NCBI GenBank assembly: GCA_937991535.1
Contig: CALKHN010000013.1
Location: forward strand, 62,001-126,000
From: an uncultured Sphingobacteriales bacterium
GTDB lineage: Bacteria > Bacteroidota > Bacteroidia > Chitinophagales > Chitinophagaceae
DNA: 64,000 nucleotides
Reading direction: 5' to 3'
In this document: positions 1 to 8,951 of the stretch, one piece after another
How positions within the stretch are numbered: position 1 is the stretch's first letter
How the letters are laid out: the number at the start of each line of letters is the position of its first letter
Notes under the pieces: generated by a model
The model's input: only the letters and a program-made list of their open reading frames with translations
Database searches by the model: none
Told to the model about the DNA's origin: nothing
Translations under genes and position numbers: made by a program

Positions 1-1376
1 GGCACATGATTGAACTGCACCAGCCTGAACAAAGGCATCCGCACTTTCATTCTGGTTTCGGGCAGCACCACATCCGGAATAAGAATACCGCTATTGCCAT
101 GCGCTCCGCCCCCGGCTTCTTCACCAACAAGCAATACATTAGACTGGCCTTTTACAGCATGGGCAAATAAAGTGGAGGCCGAAAACGTGGGGCCGTTGAT
201 CAATACAAATACCTTTCCGCTGTAATGATTTTTTTTCCGGGGATGGAAAACATGGTTTTCCCAATACCTGAAATGATACCTGCCATCCTCTTTTTTGCGG
301 GTGGTAAAAAAAAGGATCAGTGAATTGATCCACCCCGAGCTGAAATAGCGTTTGTAGCGGCCCAGTCCATTGTGCATGGCGGTAACGGTATCAGCCACCT
401 TAAACGGGGTATTACGGATATACCGGGCAAGCGTGGTATAATTGTTCACCTTTCCCCCCCCGTTGGTGCGCAGGTCAATAACCAGGTTGGGTATTCCCTT
501 TTTCTGCAACTGGCGGAAGCTCTTCCTGAAAAAAGAAGGCAGCCTTCCCTTGCTGCCAAAACTGTGCACCGTCATTACAGCCAGGGAACTGGTGGTATCA
601 ATTTTCAGTGATCTGAAATTTTCCCATTTCGCCGGCTTCTCCTCCGGGTCAATCTGCCTGTTCCTGTTCCGGATAAAGGATTTTGCCAGGCTGTCATTGG
701 CCGGATCAAATAATGCAGCACTGGCTGTTCTTTCATCACCCGCGCTGTCTGTATATTCAACTGTATAGCATTTCGACAACCCTATGATATTGCGGTGATA
801 ATAAGGGAACGCCGCGCTGAGCCTGATGTAATTAATATTTTCTGCAAACCCGTCGGTTGGCATGAACTGGAAAAGCGTATCTGTCAATTGCCGCACATCA
901 AGCCCGTTGATGCGGGTGATCAATGTACCTCGTTTTAATATGCTGTCCTGTTTATTGAGATTGGAAGTAAGCACCATGGTATCGGGCCATATTTTCATGA
1001 ACAGGGGGAAGGAGGGTTGTACATGCTCACGCTGGCGTTTGCTGTATGCCCGCGGATAATTAAAGCTGGTATGGCCGCAATGCACTTTGGTGGTGAGGGG
1101 GGCAAGTATGGTAAAGCCAAACTGCTGGCGGGTCATAGAATCGGTAATGGCATTGTAGTATTTGTTGAAATAATAATCCATGCTGTCTTTTGGCGTATAC
1201 CAATACAGAGCGGGATGAAATTCCTCCATTATTTTACGAAGGAGGGCATAGTCTTTACGAAGCGCTTCGGCGGGAAATTTTTTAGCCGGATCCATTGCTT
1301 TTTTTGCTGTTTGGCAGCTTGCCGCGGATAATAGAAGTGCGGATAACAGTAAACCATACAAAAACCTGTTTGTCAT
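1..1376 (-). CDS. S41-family peptidase lipoprotein, C-terminus cut off by window edge
   Basis: Read directly from the minus strand: an ATG at 1374-1376 opens a frame that stays open for 458 codons to the window edge. The N-terminus (MTNRFLYGLL...SAASC) is a lipoprotein signal with the candidate lipidated Cys at residue 21. The middle resembles a PDZ-like region. After it come an S41-type DLRTNGGG stretch and, near residue 394, NGPTFSAS, which matches the S41 nucleophile-Ser region. The segment that follows (GEEAGGGAHGNSG) lacks the Lys of the CtpA Ser/Lys dyad, so a tricorn-like S41 subtype is more likely than a C-terminal processing protease. It is probably a periplasm-facing or surface lipoprotein. 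Substrate unknown. Confidence 0.88.
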   Translation of the reverse strand, partial: MTNRFLYGLLLSALLLSAASCQTAKKAMDPAKKFPAEALRKDYALLRKIMEEFHPALYWYTPKDSMDYYFNKYYNAITDSMTRQQFGFTILAPLTTKVHCGHTSFNYPRAYSKRQREHVQPSFPLFMKIWPDTMVLTSNLNKQDSILKRGTLITRINGLDVRQLTDTLFQFMPTDGFAENINYIRLSAAFPYYHRNIIGLSKCYTVEYTDSAGDERTASAALFDPANDSLAKSFIRNRNRQIDPEEKPAKWENFRSLKIDTTSSLAVMTVHSFGSKGRLPSFFRKSFRQLQKKGIPNLVIDLRTNGGGKVNNYTTLARYIRNTPFKVADTVTAMHNGLGRYKRYFSSGWINSLILFFTTRKKEDGRYHFRYWENHVFHPRKKNHYSGKVFVLINGPTFSASTLFAHAVKGQSNVLLVGEEAGGGAHGNSGILIPDVVLPETRMKVRMPLFRLVQFNHV

Positions 1377-1474
1377 AATGGTAAAAATATATTCCAAAAT
1401 CCAAACAGAGAGAAAAATGTGAAAATGCCTGCCCGGCTGAACAGGCGGGTGAAAAATGTGGGAGGCGGGTGTGG

Positions 1475-1530
1475 GTTGCAGGTTACAAGTTGCAAGGATA
1501 CCCCTGGTACCCTGTAACCTGCACCCTGCA
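1475..1530. repeat. Intergenic inverted repeat (TGCAGGTTACA / TGTAACCTGCA)
   Basis: TGCAGGTTACA at 1478-1488 is the exact reverse complement of TGTAACCTGCA at 1513-1523, giving an 11-bp stem with a 24-nt loop. It lies just past the thiL stop. The right arm, extended to 1510-1528, is identical over 19 bp to the reverse complement of 18141-18159, and a degenerate relative sits at 59735-59768. There is no T-tract, so it is a dispersed repeat rather than a clear terminator. Confidence 0.7.
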
Positions 1531-1536
1531 CGACCC

Positions 1537-2565
1537 CTATCCAAAAGCGTTCCAGCCCTGCGCAGTTAAAGCATGTTTATTACCAGACCGGGTTATTATA
1601 TGGCTACCTTCGGCCGGTTCTGTAATATAGCCAATTACACTAATCTGTTCATTAAGCACAATTTTCTCATAATCCTCCTGTTTAATGGTAAAAAGCAATT
1701 CATAATCTTCGCCACCGCTTAATGCACAGGCAGTTGGATCAAGGTCAAGCTTGAACGCAAACTGCCGCGATGCTTCGTCAACAGGAATTTTATCTTCGTG
1801 CAGTACACAACCGACGTTGCTTTGTTTACATATATGTAATATTTCGCTGCTCAGCCCGTCGCTTATATCCATCATGCTGGTAGGAAATATGTCGTTCGCT
1901 TCAAAAAAGCTGATGATGTCTTTCCTTGCTTCAGGCTTCAGTAACCTGCGTAAAATATAATCCTGATTTTCCAGGTCGGGTTGCACGGAAGGGCTTTCCA
2001 TAAATATTTTTTTCTCTCTTTCCATCAGTAATAAGCCTAAGTAAGCCGCACCCAAATCGCCGCTCACACAAACCAGATCGCCCTTTTTAGCGCCATCACG
2101 TTTTACAAAGCGGTCAGGCGCCACTTCGCCAATTGCCGTAACACTTATAATGAAACCCTTATTGGATGTGGTGGTATCGCCTCCTACAAGGTCTACATTG
2201 TATTTTTCACACGCAGCATATACACCTTCGTAAAACGCTTCCAGGGCCTCAACGCTAAAGCGGTTGCTGACGCCGATGCTGAGGGTAATTTGTGCCGGTG
2301 TGGCATTCATGGCATATATGTCACTCAGGTTTACAATTACACTTTTATATCCCAAATGGTTGAGAGGTGTGTACACCATATCAAAATGAACACCTTCTAT
2401 CAGCAGATCAGTGGTTACTACAATTTGTTTACCAAAATGATCCAGTACGGCGGCATCATCGCCTATGCTTAACACAGTGGAGGCATGATGTGTTTCATTG
2501 TTCCGGGTGAGATGATCAATTAAACCAAATTCGCCAAGCGATGCTATTTCTGTACGTGATGACAT
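1537..2565 (-). CDS. thiL: Thiamine-monophosphate kinase
   Basis: ThiL phosphorylates thiamine monophosphate to the cofactor thiamine diphosphate with ATP, the last step of thiamine synthesis, in the cytosol. The 342-residue protein has the expected family length. It shows the Mg/ATP-binding IGDDAAV near residue 33, TTDLLIEGVHFD near 52, the conserved VNLSDIYAM, and VGGDTTTS in the middle. Near the C-terminus are MDISDGLSSE and LSGGEDYELL, both diagnostic of ThiL. It follows the inositol-monophosphatase gene by 57 bp on the same strand, so the two are probably cotranscribed. No other thiamine gene is in the window. Confidence 0.96.
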   Translation of the reverse strand: MSSRTEIASLGEFGLIDHLTRNNETHHASTVLSIGDDAAVLDHFGKQIVVTTDLLIEGVHFDMVYTPLNHLGYKSVIVNLSDIYAMNATPAQITLSIGVSNRFSVEALEAFYEGVYAACEKYNVDLVGGDTTTSNKGFIISVTAIGEVAPDRFVKRDGAKKGDLVCVSGDLGAAYLGLLLMEREKKIFMESPSVQPDLENQDYILRRLLKPEARKDIISFFEANDIFPTSMMDISDGLSSEILHICKQSNVGCVLHEDKIPVDEASRQFAFKLDLDPTACALSGGEDYELLFTIKQEDYEKIVLNEQISVIGYITEPAEGSHIITRSGNKHALTAQGWNAFG

Positions 2566-2622
2566 GAAAAAAGATTAAAGTGAAAAGTAAATATCCTGCA
2601 GGTATCCTGTTCGGACAGGTAA

Positions 2623-3399
2623 TTATTCCTGAACTCCGTTTATGCAAGCCAGCAACGCATCATGTATTTTTCCGTTGGTGGCCAGTATTTGCGGTTGATA
2701 GGGTGAATAGTAGTTGTTGCTAAAATCTGTGATCATACCGCCGGCCTCTTCCACCATTAAAAATCCGGCAGCACTGTCCCACGCCTGTAATTTATGTTCA
2801 TAAAATCCATCGAACCTGCCCGCAGCTACCCAGCACAAGTCAATCGCTGCGGAACCTAAACGCCTCACCGGGATGCCTTTCCGGATAAGGACATTAAAAA
2901 CATCTAAGGGACCGTTTGGTTCATCTAAAAGGCTATATGGAAAACCGGTAACTAAGCAGGAACTGGCCAGGTCGGGTTTTGAACTTACGCTGATAGGTTT
3001 ATCGTTCAGGGTTGCACCCTTGCCCTTTTCGGCCACGAAAAGTTCATTGATAAAGGGATTGTACACCGCCCCCAGTATCATTTTTTCTTCGTGTTCTATA
3101 CCTATGCTTACGCAGCAAATGGGAATGCCATTGGCATAATTAACGGTTCCGTCTATAGGATCAATGATCCATTTATAGGCAGAATCCATAACAATTTCCC
3201 CAATCTCTTCACTCAGGATAAAATGGTTGGGATAGCTTTTTTTGATGATGTCAATAATAGCTTTTTCGGACGCGTGGTCTATTTCTGTCACTAAATTATT
3301 GATGCCCTCTTTGTTGGAAATTTTGAATGTACCATTAAATGAATCCCGCATAATGGTACCCGCCGCTTCGGCGGCCTCTAATAAAGTTGATTTTAACAT
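2623..3399 (-). CDS. suhB: Inositol-1-monophosphatase family protein
   Basis: A Mg-dependent phosphatase of the IMPase/SuhB/CysQ superfamily, 258 residues. It has the metal-binding pair Glu64-Glu65 (ILSEEIG), the signature DPIDGTVNY with Asp80 and Asp83, and the C-terminal motif AWDSAAGFLMVEEAGG. These are the three metal sites of the fold. The substrate (inositol-1-P, PAP or another sugar phosphate) cannot be told from sequence, so the symbol is by similarity. It is probably first in an operon with thiL. A TATCTTTG box on the minus strand ends only 4 nt before the ATG, which would imply leaderless or near-leaderless mRNA. Confidence 0.92.
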   Translation of the reverse strand: MLKSTLLEAAEAAGTIMRDSFNGTFKISNKEGINNLVTEIDHASEKAIIDIIKKSYPNHFILSEEIGEIVMDSAYKWIIDPIDGTVNYANGIPICCVSIGIEHEEKMILGAVYNPFINELFVAEKGKGATLNDKPISVSSKPDLASSCLVTGFPYSLLDEPNGPLDVFNVLIRKGIPVRRLGSAAIDLCWVAAGRFDGFYEHKLQAWDSAAGFLMVEEAGGMITDFSNNYYSPYQPQILATNGKIHDALLACINGVQE

Positions 3400-3403
3400 G
3401 CCG

Positions 3404-3437
3404 CAAAGATAACAACTTCAAAAAAGAGTTATCTTTA
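3404..3437. promoter_or_regulatory. Divergent -7 boxes forming an inverted repeat (suhB / Bax1-I spacer)
   Basis: The spacer contains AAAGATAAC (3405-3413) and its exact complement GTTATCTTT (3428-3436). Each arm is a Bacteroidota-type -7 element: TATCTTTG on the minus strand for suhB and TATCTTTA on the plus strand for the gene at 3461. No clear -33 TTG is seen at the usual distance. The placement fits a divergent promoter pair, but the site could also be an operator. Confidence 0.4.
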
Positions 3438-3460
3438 CCGATAAACCTAAACACATAAAT

Positions 3461-4216
3461 ATGGAATTATTTAAATCCGGTAATCCCACTCTCAGTGAAA
3501 AAATGTTCAAGTCAACGTTAACAGCAGACCGTGAGGATGTTATGACGGTAAGAGGAACGTTGAATAAATTCGGTTTCCTCTTTTTAATGGTGATGGCTAC
3601 TGCTTTTTTTAGCTGGTACAGTTTTGGCAAAGGGGTAGATGTAACCTCATACATGTGGGGTGGCGCCATAGGCGGACTGGTTGTGGCACTGGTAATCGTT
3701 TTCAAAAAAACTTGGGCTCCTTTCCTGGCCCCTGCCTATGCTTTGTTAGAAGGGCTTTTCGTGGGCGCCATATCGGCCTATTATAATCATGCATTTGAAG
3801 CAACTGCCCCATATATTATTACTCAAGCTGTAGGATTAACCTTTGGGGTAGCTATCGCTATGTTTATTTTGTACAATATGCGTATAATCCGCGCTACGGA
3901 AACTTTTAAATCGGTTATTATTACTGCCACTGCCGGTATAGCCATTTTTTACCTCATTTCAATTGTACTGCGTTTTTTTAGTATAGATATTCCTTTTATT
4001 CACCAGGGTAGCACATTTGGAATTATCTTTTCATTGTTTGTTGTAGGCATTGCCGCACTTAACCTGATTCTGGATTTTGATATGATTGAGCGTGGTTCCG
4101 ATGCAGGCGCCCCTAAGTTCATGGAATGGTACGGCGCTTTTGGGCTATTGGTTACCATTGTATGGCTCTATCTTGAAATATTAAGATTACTGGCGAAACT
4201 GAACAGCAGGAAATAA
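3461..4216 (+). CDS. Bax inhibitor-1/YccA family membrane protein
   Basis: A 251-residue inner-membrane protein with about seven hydrophobic segments after an N-terminal cytosolic stretch (about residues 1-40). It fits the BaxI_1 (YccA-like) group: an early conserved segment around MTVRGTLNKF, APAYALLEGLFVGAISAYYN in the middle, and a C-terminal run with LILDFDMIERG followed by WYGAFGLLVTIVWLYLEILRLL. This matches the family's acidic pore residues in the last helices. Bacterial members are proposed Ca2+ or ion leak channels, or modulators of membrane proteases. The exact role here is unknown. It is a single gene followed by a strong terminator. Confidence 0.92.
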   Translation: MELFKSGNPTLSEKMFKSTLTADREDVMTVRGTLNKFGFLFLMVMATAFFSWYSFGKGVDVTSYMWGGAIGGLVVALVIVFKKTWAPFLAPAYALLEGLFVGAISAYYNHAFEATAPYIITQAVGLTFGVAIAMFILYNMRIIRATETFKSVIITATAGIAIFYLISIVLRFFSIDIPFIHQGSTFGIIFSLFVVGIAALNLILDFDMIERGSDAGAPKFMEWYGAFGLLVTIVWLYLEILRLLAKLNSRK

Positions 4217-4249
4217 GCTGAAGAAACGGTATCTTCTAAACAAATTTGT

Positions 4250-4278
4250 AAACCGCCGCCGCAGCGTGGCGGTTTTTT
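4250..4278 (+). terminator. Rho-independent terminator of the Bax1-I gene
   Basis: AAACCGCC (4250-4257) pairs with GGCGGTTT (4268-4275), followed by a T-run to 4278, 34 nt after the stop. It lies between two convergent genes. Confidence 0.85.
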
Positions 4279-4295
4279 ATTAGAACAAATCTCCG

Positions 4296-6890
4296 TTAGA
4301 ACAATCCTGCTATCAATCCCGTCCACCCGGTTTGGTGCGATGCGCCCAATCCTTTACCATTATCGCCGTGAAAATATTCGTGAAAAAGAATATAGTTGTT
4401 AAAATGCGGGTTGCTTTGGAGTTTATTGTTGTCGCCATATATTGGCCTTTGTCCATTAGCGTCTTTTAAAAACAACCGTTTCAACCGCACCGATAGTTCC
4501 TTGCTAATTTGAACCAGTGTTAAATATTGGCCGGAATGGGTGGGGTATTCCACCTTAAATTCATCGCCATAAAACAGGTGGAATTTTTGCAGGGATTCGA
4601 TGATCAAAAAGTTTAACGGCATCCATACCGGTCCACGCCAGTTGGAATTTCCTCCAAAAACCGGAACAGGCGATTCGGCAGGGGCATATTGCATGTTATA
4701 CGTTCCTTCACCATTGGTTATTGTATAGGGATGCTGATCATGAAATTTAGACAGCGACCGGATGCCATATGGACTCAGAAACTCCATCTCATCAAGCATG
4801 CGGTATAAAATTCTTTTCATGCGGTGCTCCCGCAACAAAGAAAGCAGGTGCATCTCATTGTCTCCTTTTTCATTCCATCGCGAAACCAGGGTAGCAAGTT
4901 CGGGGCGGTGTTTCAAAAACCAATTCAGATGCCCTGTAAATTTGGTTTGTTTTTCGAGTATGGTTTCATGTAATATTTCCACTACAAATAAAGGGATGAG
5001 CCCAACCATTGATCTTACCTTCAGTTTAATTTCTTTTCCTCCCGGTATTTTTAACTCGTCATAATAAAATTCGTCATCTTCATCCCATAAGCCACCTGCA
5101 TTTTCACCCATAACAGACATAGCGCCGGCGATATACATGAAATGCTCAAAAAATTTCGTTGCCATATCCTGGTAAACGGGATTGGTTTCAGCAAGTTCCA
5201 GCGCAATCCGCATCAGGTTTAAGCTATAGGCCGCCATCCAACTGGTTCCGTCCGATTGTTCCAGAATGGTTCCACCGGGAAATTTTTGATTACGGTTAAA
5301 TACACCGATATTATCCATGCCCAGAAAACCACCTTCAAAAATATTATTTCCGGTTTCGTCTTTGCGGTTTACCCACCAGGTAAAATTGAGCATCAGCTTA
5401 TGAAAAACCGTTTCTAAAAAGGCCGTATCACCCTTGCCGCCATTATTTTTTTTATCCATTTCGTACACCCTGTAGGTTGCCCAGGCGTGCACGGGAGGAT
5501 TAACATCTCCTAATGCCCACTCATAAGCAGGCAACTGCCCATTGGGATGAATATACCATTCGTGTGTTAGCAGCAGCAGTTGCTTTTTTGCGAAAGCCGC
5601 GTCTACCATTGCCAGGGTAATACAATGAAAAGCGAGGTCCCACGCTGCATACCAGGGATATTCCCACTTATCGGGCATAGAAATGATATCGGCATTGTTC
5701 AAATGTTTCCATTCGTTATTTCTTCCCTCAAGTCTTTCCGCGGGAGGCAATGGGCCGGCAGGGTCGCCTTTCAACCATTGCCCAACATCATAATAATAAA
5801 ACTGCTTACTCCATAGCATACCTGCCAATGCCTGGCGCTGTACATTCTTCTCATCTTCGGAACTGATATTGCTTTGAAGGTCGCTATAGAAATTATTTGC
5901 TTCCTGCAAACGTTGCTGAAACAGTTCATCAAAATTGGATAAAGCATTATCAACCTCCCCGGCCACCAGGCGCAGTTTAATAACATGGCATTGATTGCCC
6001 TCTACTGTGATATCATAATGGATCGCGGCTTTTGTGCCCGTGTTGGTACCATTAACTGTTGGAAGACGATGAACGATAAAATCATTAATGCCATCTTTGC
6101 AATATTTTTTCCCGTCATCGTAACCATACAATTTTTTGGTATTCGTTTCATTCTCGCAAAATAAAAGTTCATTCGCCTTTTGATAATACAAGCGAAATGG
6201 TTTCATACGGGTGTGTTGTACAGCAATGGCTCCGTTATCATCAGCGGAAAGCGATGGCTTTTTATTATCGTAACCCCACGACCAGGTATTGCGAAACCAA
6301 AGCGTAGGCAAAACATGGAGTGCCGCCGGTTGGGAGGAACGATTGCATATGGTTAATTGAATAAGGATATCATCAGTATCCACCTTGGCGTACTCAATAA
6401 AAATATCAAAATAAGCATCGGTATTAAAAATGCCTGTAGCCATTAATTCAAACTCTGGCTGCAGCCGGGTTCTGTTTCTATTTTCCCCAACGAGTTGCTG
6501 GTAAGGAAATTCCGCCTGCGGATACTTATACAGCATTTTCATGTAAGAATGGGTGGGTGTAGCATCAAGATAGTAATACAATTCTTTTACATCTTCTCCA
6601 TGATTGCCTTCGGCATTAGACAGACCAAATAAACGTTCCTTAATAATGGGGTCCTTCCCATTCCAAAATGCCGGAGCAAAACAGAGCAATTGCCTGTCAT
6701 CACAAATACCACCCAATCCCTCCTCGCCCCAGCGCCAGGCTATACTTCTGGCCTTATCATGGGTAGTGAACTGCCAGGCGTCACCATTGGAACTATAATC
6801 CTCTCTCACCGTTCCCCATTGTCGTTCCGATACATAAGGCCCCCATGTTTTCCAGCCCTTTTTTAAAAGCCGTTCCTGTTCTATATTCAT
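4296..6890 (-). CDS. GH63-like glucosidase
   Basis: An 864-residue protein of the bacterial 'glucosidase' group related to GH63 (processing alpha-glucosidase I / mannosylglycerate hydrolase clan, (alpha/alpha)6 barrel). The N-terminal half is beta-rich (RSIAWRWGEEGLGGICDD near residue 50). The catalytic barrel carries WEYPWYAAWDLAFHC and ILEQSDGTSWMA, and NSNWRGPVWMPLNFLIIESL lies near the C-terminus, all typical of this group. No signal peptide is present, so it is probably cytosolic. The preferred start is the ATG at 6888-6890; an upstream TTG would add three residues. It lies 98 bp downstream of the SDR gene on the same strand, which suggests joint use of glucose released from an alpha-glucoside. 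Substrate not determined. Confidence 0.88.
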   Translation of the reverse strand: MNIEQERLLKKGWKTWGPYVSERQWGTVREDYSSNGDAWQFTTHDKARSIAWRWGEEGLGGICDDRQLLCFAPAFWNGKDPIIKERLFGLSNAEGNHGEDVKELYYYLDATPTHSYMKMLYKYPQAEFPYQQLVGENRNRTRLQPEFELMATGIFNTDAYFDIFIEYAKVDTDDILIQLTICNRSSQPAALHVLPTLWFRNTWSWGYDNKKPSLSADDNGAIAVQHTRMKPFRLYYQKANELLFCENETNTKKLYGYDDGKKYCKDGINDFIVHRLPTVNGTNTGTKAAIHYDITVEGNQCHVIKLRLVAGEVDNALSNFDELFQQRLQEANNFYSDLQSNISSEDEKNVQRQALAGMLWSKQFYYYDVGQWLKGDPAGPLPPAERLEGRNNEWKHLNNADIISMPDKWEYPWYAAWDLAFHCITLAMVDAAFAKKQLLLLTHEWYIHPNGQLPAYEWALGDVNPPVHAWATYRVYEMDKKNNGGKGDTAFLETVFHKLMLNFTWWVNRKDETGNNIFEGGFLGMDNIGVFNRNQKFPGGTILEQSDGTSWMAAYSLNLMRIALELAETNPVYQDMATKFFEHFMYIAGAMSVMGENAGGLWDEDDEFYYDELKIPGGKEIKLKVRSMVGLIPLFVVEILHETILEKQTKFTGHLNWFLKHRPELATLVSRWNEKGDNEMHLLSLLREHRMKRILYRMLDEMEFLSPYGIRSLSKFHDQHPYTITNGEGTYNMQYAPAESPVPVFGGNSNWRGPVWMPLNFLIIESLQKFHLFYGDEFKVEYPTHSGQYLTLVQISKELSVRLKRLFLKDANGQRPIYGDNNKLQSNPHFNNYILFHEYFHGDNGKGLGASHQTGWTGLIAGLF

Positions 6891-6988
6891 ATCACCCAAT
6901 AAAAAGAATCAATAACCTGAATTGTTCTTAATAAAACCCGTTTATTGCTGAAACGGTTTTTAATTTTTATTAGCTGCCACTATATCAT

Positions 6989-7801
6989 TTACCCGTTTTC
7001 ACTGAACCCCGGGTACAGGGTCATGCCACCGTCAACAAATAAAGTGGTACCGTTCACATAATCGGAGTCGTCGCTGGCTAACCATACAGCAGCCGCTGCA
7101 ATATCTTCCACCACACCTACCCTTTGATAGGGTATTAATTGCAGCAGTTTTTCTTCCGCCTGCGGTGTAGCCCATGCATCGTGATTTATTGGTGTTTTAA
7201 TGGCTCCCGGGGCGATGCTGTTGATCCGGATTTTTCGGGGAGCAAATTCCTGGGCAATGCTTTTCATCATCAGCATGATCCCTCCTTTGCTCGCGGCGTA
7301 ATTGGCATGTCCGGCCCATGGAATTACTTCGTGTACGCTGCTCATGCAAATGATTTTGCCGGCAGCTTTAGACTTTTGAGGGACGACCCCTCTTTTCAAA
7401 AATTCACGGATAGCGGCTCTTGCACAAAGAAACTGTCCGGTGAGGTTTACACTCAGCACCGTATTCCATTGCTCCAGCGTCATTTCGTCAAAAGCCGCAT
7501 CACGTTGTAAGCCAGCATTGTTTATTACTATATCAACGGCGCCAAACCGGGCTATCGTTTCATCAAACATTTTTTGAACTTCTTCTTCCTGGCTAACATC
7601 GCATTGAAATACAATGCCTTCGCCGCCTGCTGCTTTAATGCCGGCAAGTACCATTTCCGCGGCATCTTTAGTGGCAGCTACAGGATGGTTTACTACTACT
7701 GTTGCTCCTGCTGCCGCCAGTGCCTTAGCTGTACCGGCGCCAATTCCGGAACTGGCTCCGGTTATAATAGCAACCTGGTTTTGTAATTTCTTTTCTGCCA
7801 T
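6989..7801 (-). CDS. SDR oxidoreductase, glucose 1-dehydrogenase-like
   Basis: A classical short-chain dehydrogenase of 270 residues. It has the NAD(P)-binding TGASSGIG at about residues 12-19, NNAG near 95, and the catalytic Ser with Tyr-x3-Lys (SSVHEVIPWAGHANYAASK). The C-terminal VNGTTLFVDGGMTLYP is the usual SDR ending. The long insertion between strand and catalytic Ser (REFLKRGVVPQKSKAAGK) and the overall pattern match 'glucose 1-dehydrogenase' SDRs. I chose the ATG at 7801 because the extra 33 upstream codons look like spacer and run into the repeat block. Its neighbour is the glucosidase, which makes glucose a plausible but unproven substrate. Confidence 0.9.
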   Translation of the reverse strand: MAEKKLQNQVAIITGASSGIGAGTAKALAAAGATVVVNHPVAATKDAAEMVLAGIKAAGGEGIVFQCDVSQEEEVQKMFDETIARFGAVDIVINNAGLQRDAAFDEMTLEQWNTVLSVNLTGQFLCARAAIREFLKRGVVPQKSKAAGKIICMSSVHEVIPWAGHANYAASKGGIMLMMKSIAQEFAPRKIRINSIAPGAIKTPINHDAWATPQAEEKLLQLIPYQRVGVVEDIAAAAVWLASDDSDYVNGTTLFVDGGMTLYPGFSENG

Positions 7802-7837
7802 AATGGAATTGGTCTTTTCATATATTGTTCGCTTATC

Positions 7838-8032
7838 AAAACTACACAATTGTAAATTCAATACAGGAAGATTGCGGCCTGTTAATCGGGTGCATTGCAA
7901 ATTTTCGCTTATGCACCACTTTCCGGTCGGTGAGACACCGACCGGTAGCGGACTTTACAGGCGGGTGTCACCACCCGCCTGCGAAAAAAAACTACACAAT
8001 TGTAAATTCAGGAAGATTGCAGCCGGCTAATC
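7838..8032. repeat. Direct repeat block flanking two perfect 10-bp hairpins
   Basis: This block fills the 313-bp spacer upstream of the SDR gene. A unit starting ACTACACAATTGTAAATTCA occurs at 7838-7887 and again at 7988-8032 with only small differences; the first copy has a 5-nt insertion. Between the copies lie two perfect hairpins: CCGGTCGGTG-AGA-CACCGACCGG (7923-7945) and CAGGCGGGTG-TCAC-CACCCGCCTG (7958-7981). An A-run, not a T-run, follows on the plus strand, so it is not a standard terminator. No ORF is supported here. Confidence 0.8.
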
Positions 8033-8114
8033 TGAGTTCAATATCCATAAAAAAAAAGCGACACATGAGTTACAGGCGCCGCTTTCTATCATCACTTATC
8101 CGGAAGGGTTTATA

Positions 8115-8951
8115 TTATTCCATCAGCCTGTACAATTCGTCTAAGTTCGGCGAAAGAATGATTTCTGTGCGGCGGTTAAGCGCCCTGCCTTCGGGTGTGG
8201 CGTTGGTATCGCGCGGGTCAAAATAACTGTGTCCTGATGCCACCACTCTTGCTGGATCAACCTGGTAATCTTTGGTTAAGATGCGAACAATGGAAACAGC
8301 TCTTGCTGTACTTAATGCCCAGTTGTCTTCAAATGTTTTACGAATGGGAATGCTATCGGTATGCCCTTCTACAACGATCTGTATTTTAGGATCGGTGTTC
8401 AGCACCTGGGCTATTTTACCCAATGCCTCCTGGCCATTTTTACCTACTACCGCGCTGCCCGATTTAAAAAGCAGGTTTTCCTGCAGCGAAACATATACCT
8501 TACCATCCTTTACAAATACATCAAGATCTTCGGCTTTGTACTGACCCAGCGCATTGTTAATGGTTCGCCGCAGGTTTTCAACCACACTGCGCTGCTGATC
8601 AATGAGCTTTTGCAAAGCTTCCAATCTTTTTTGCTGTTCTTCAATAGTAAGTGTAGTGTGGCTCAATTGTTCTTTGGTACTGGTAAGGAGTTTCTGTGCA
8701 TTGGTCAGTTCCTGCTCTTTTAAGCTTTTGGCGGAAGCAATATCATTAAGTTCCTTTTTTAAAGATTCATTTTGCTGCCCGCTTTCTCTCAGGCTTTTAC
8801 GCAGAGCCGAAAGATCATTTTCAAAACGGAGACTATCCCGTTGTAATGCATTAATGGCATTGGTAGCCTCGGTGAATTTTTTCTTGGATACACAGGAGGT
8901 AAAGCCGGCGCAAACGATCAAAATTGCGAGGGGAAGTAGGAGATGTTTCAT
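8115..8951 (-). CDS. OmpA-family lipoprotein with coiled coil
   Basis: A 278-residue envelope protein. The lipoprotein signal ends in FTSC (Cys20). A long heptad-rich coiled coil follows at about residues 25-125 (NAINALQRDSLRFENDL...). The C-terminal OmpA/MotB peptidoglycan-binding domain at about 160-275 contains VVEGHTDSIPIRK, NWALSTARA and RALNRRTEII. The architecture predicts an outer-membrane-anchored lipoprotein that reaches into and holds the peptidoglycan. It stands alone on the minus strand. Confidence 0.93.
   Translation of the reverse strand: MKHLLLPLAILIVCAGFTSCVSKKKFTEATNAINALQRDSLRFENDLSALRKSLRESGQQNESLKKELNDIASAKSLKEQELTNAQKLLTSTKEQLSHTTLTIEEQQKRLEALQKLIDQQRSVVENLRRTINNALGQYKAEDLDVFVKDGKVYVSLQENLLFKSGSAVVGKNGQEALGKIAQVLNTDPKIQIVVEGHTDSIPIRKTFEDNWALSTARAVSIVRILTKDYQVDPARVVASGHSYFDPRDTNATPEGRALNRRTEIILSPNLDELYRLME

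Noticed and set aside
7923..7981. Tandem hairpins as a transcription terminator
   Set aside because: The stems are followed by A-rich sequence on the plus strand and have no T-run on the minus strand in the correct position.
7825..8226. 133-aa plus-strand ORF across the repeat block
   Set aside because: It is made of repeat and hairpin sequence plus antisense OmpA gene. It is not protein-like.
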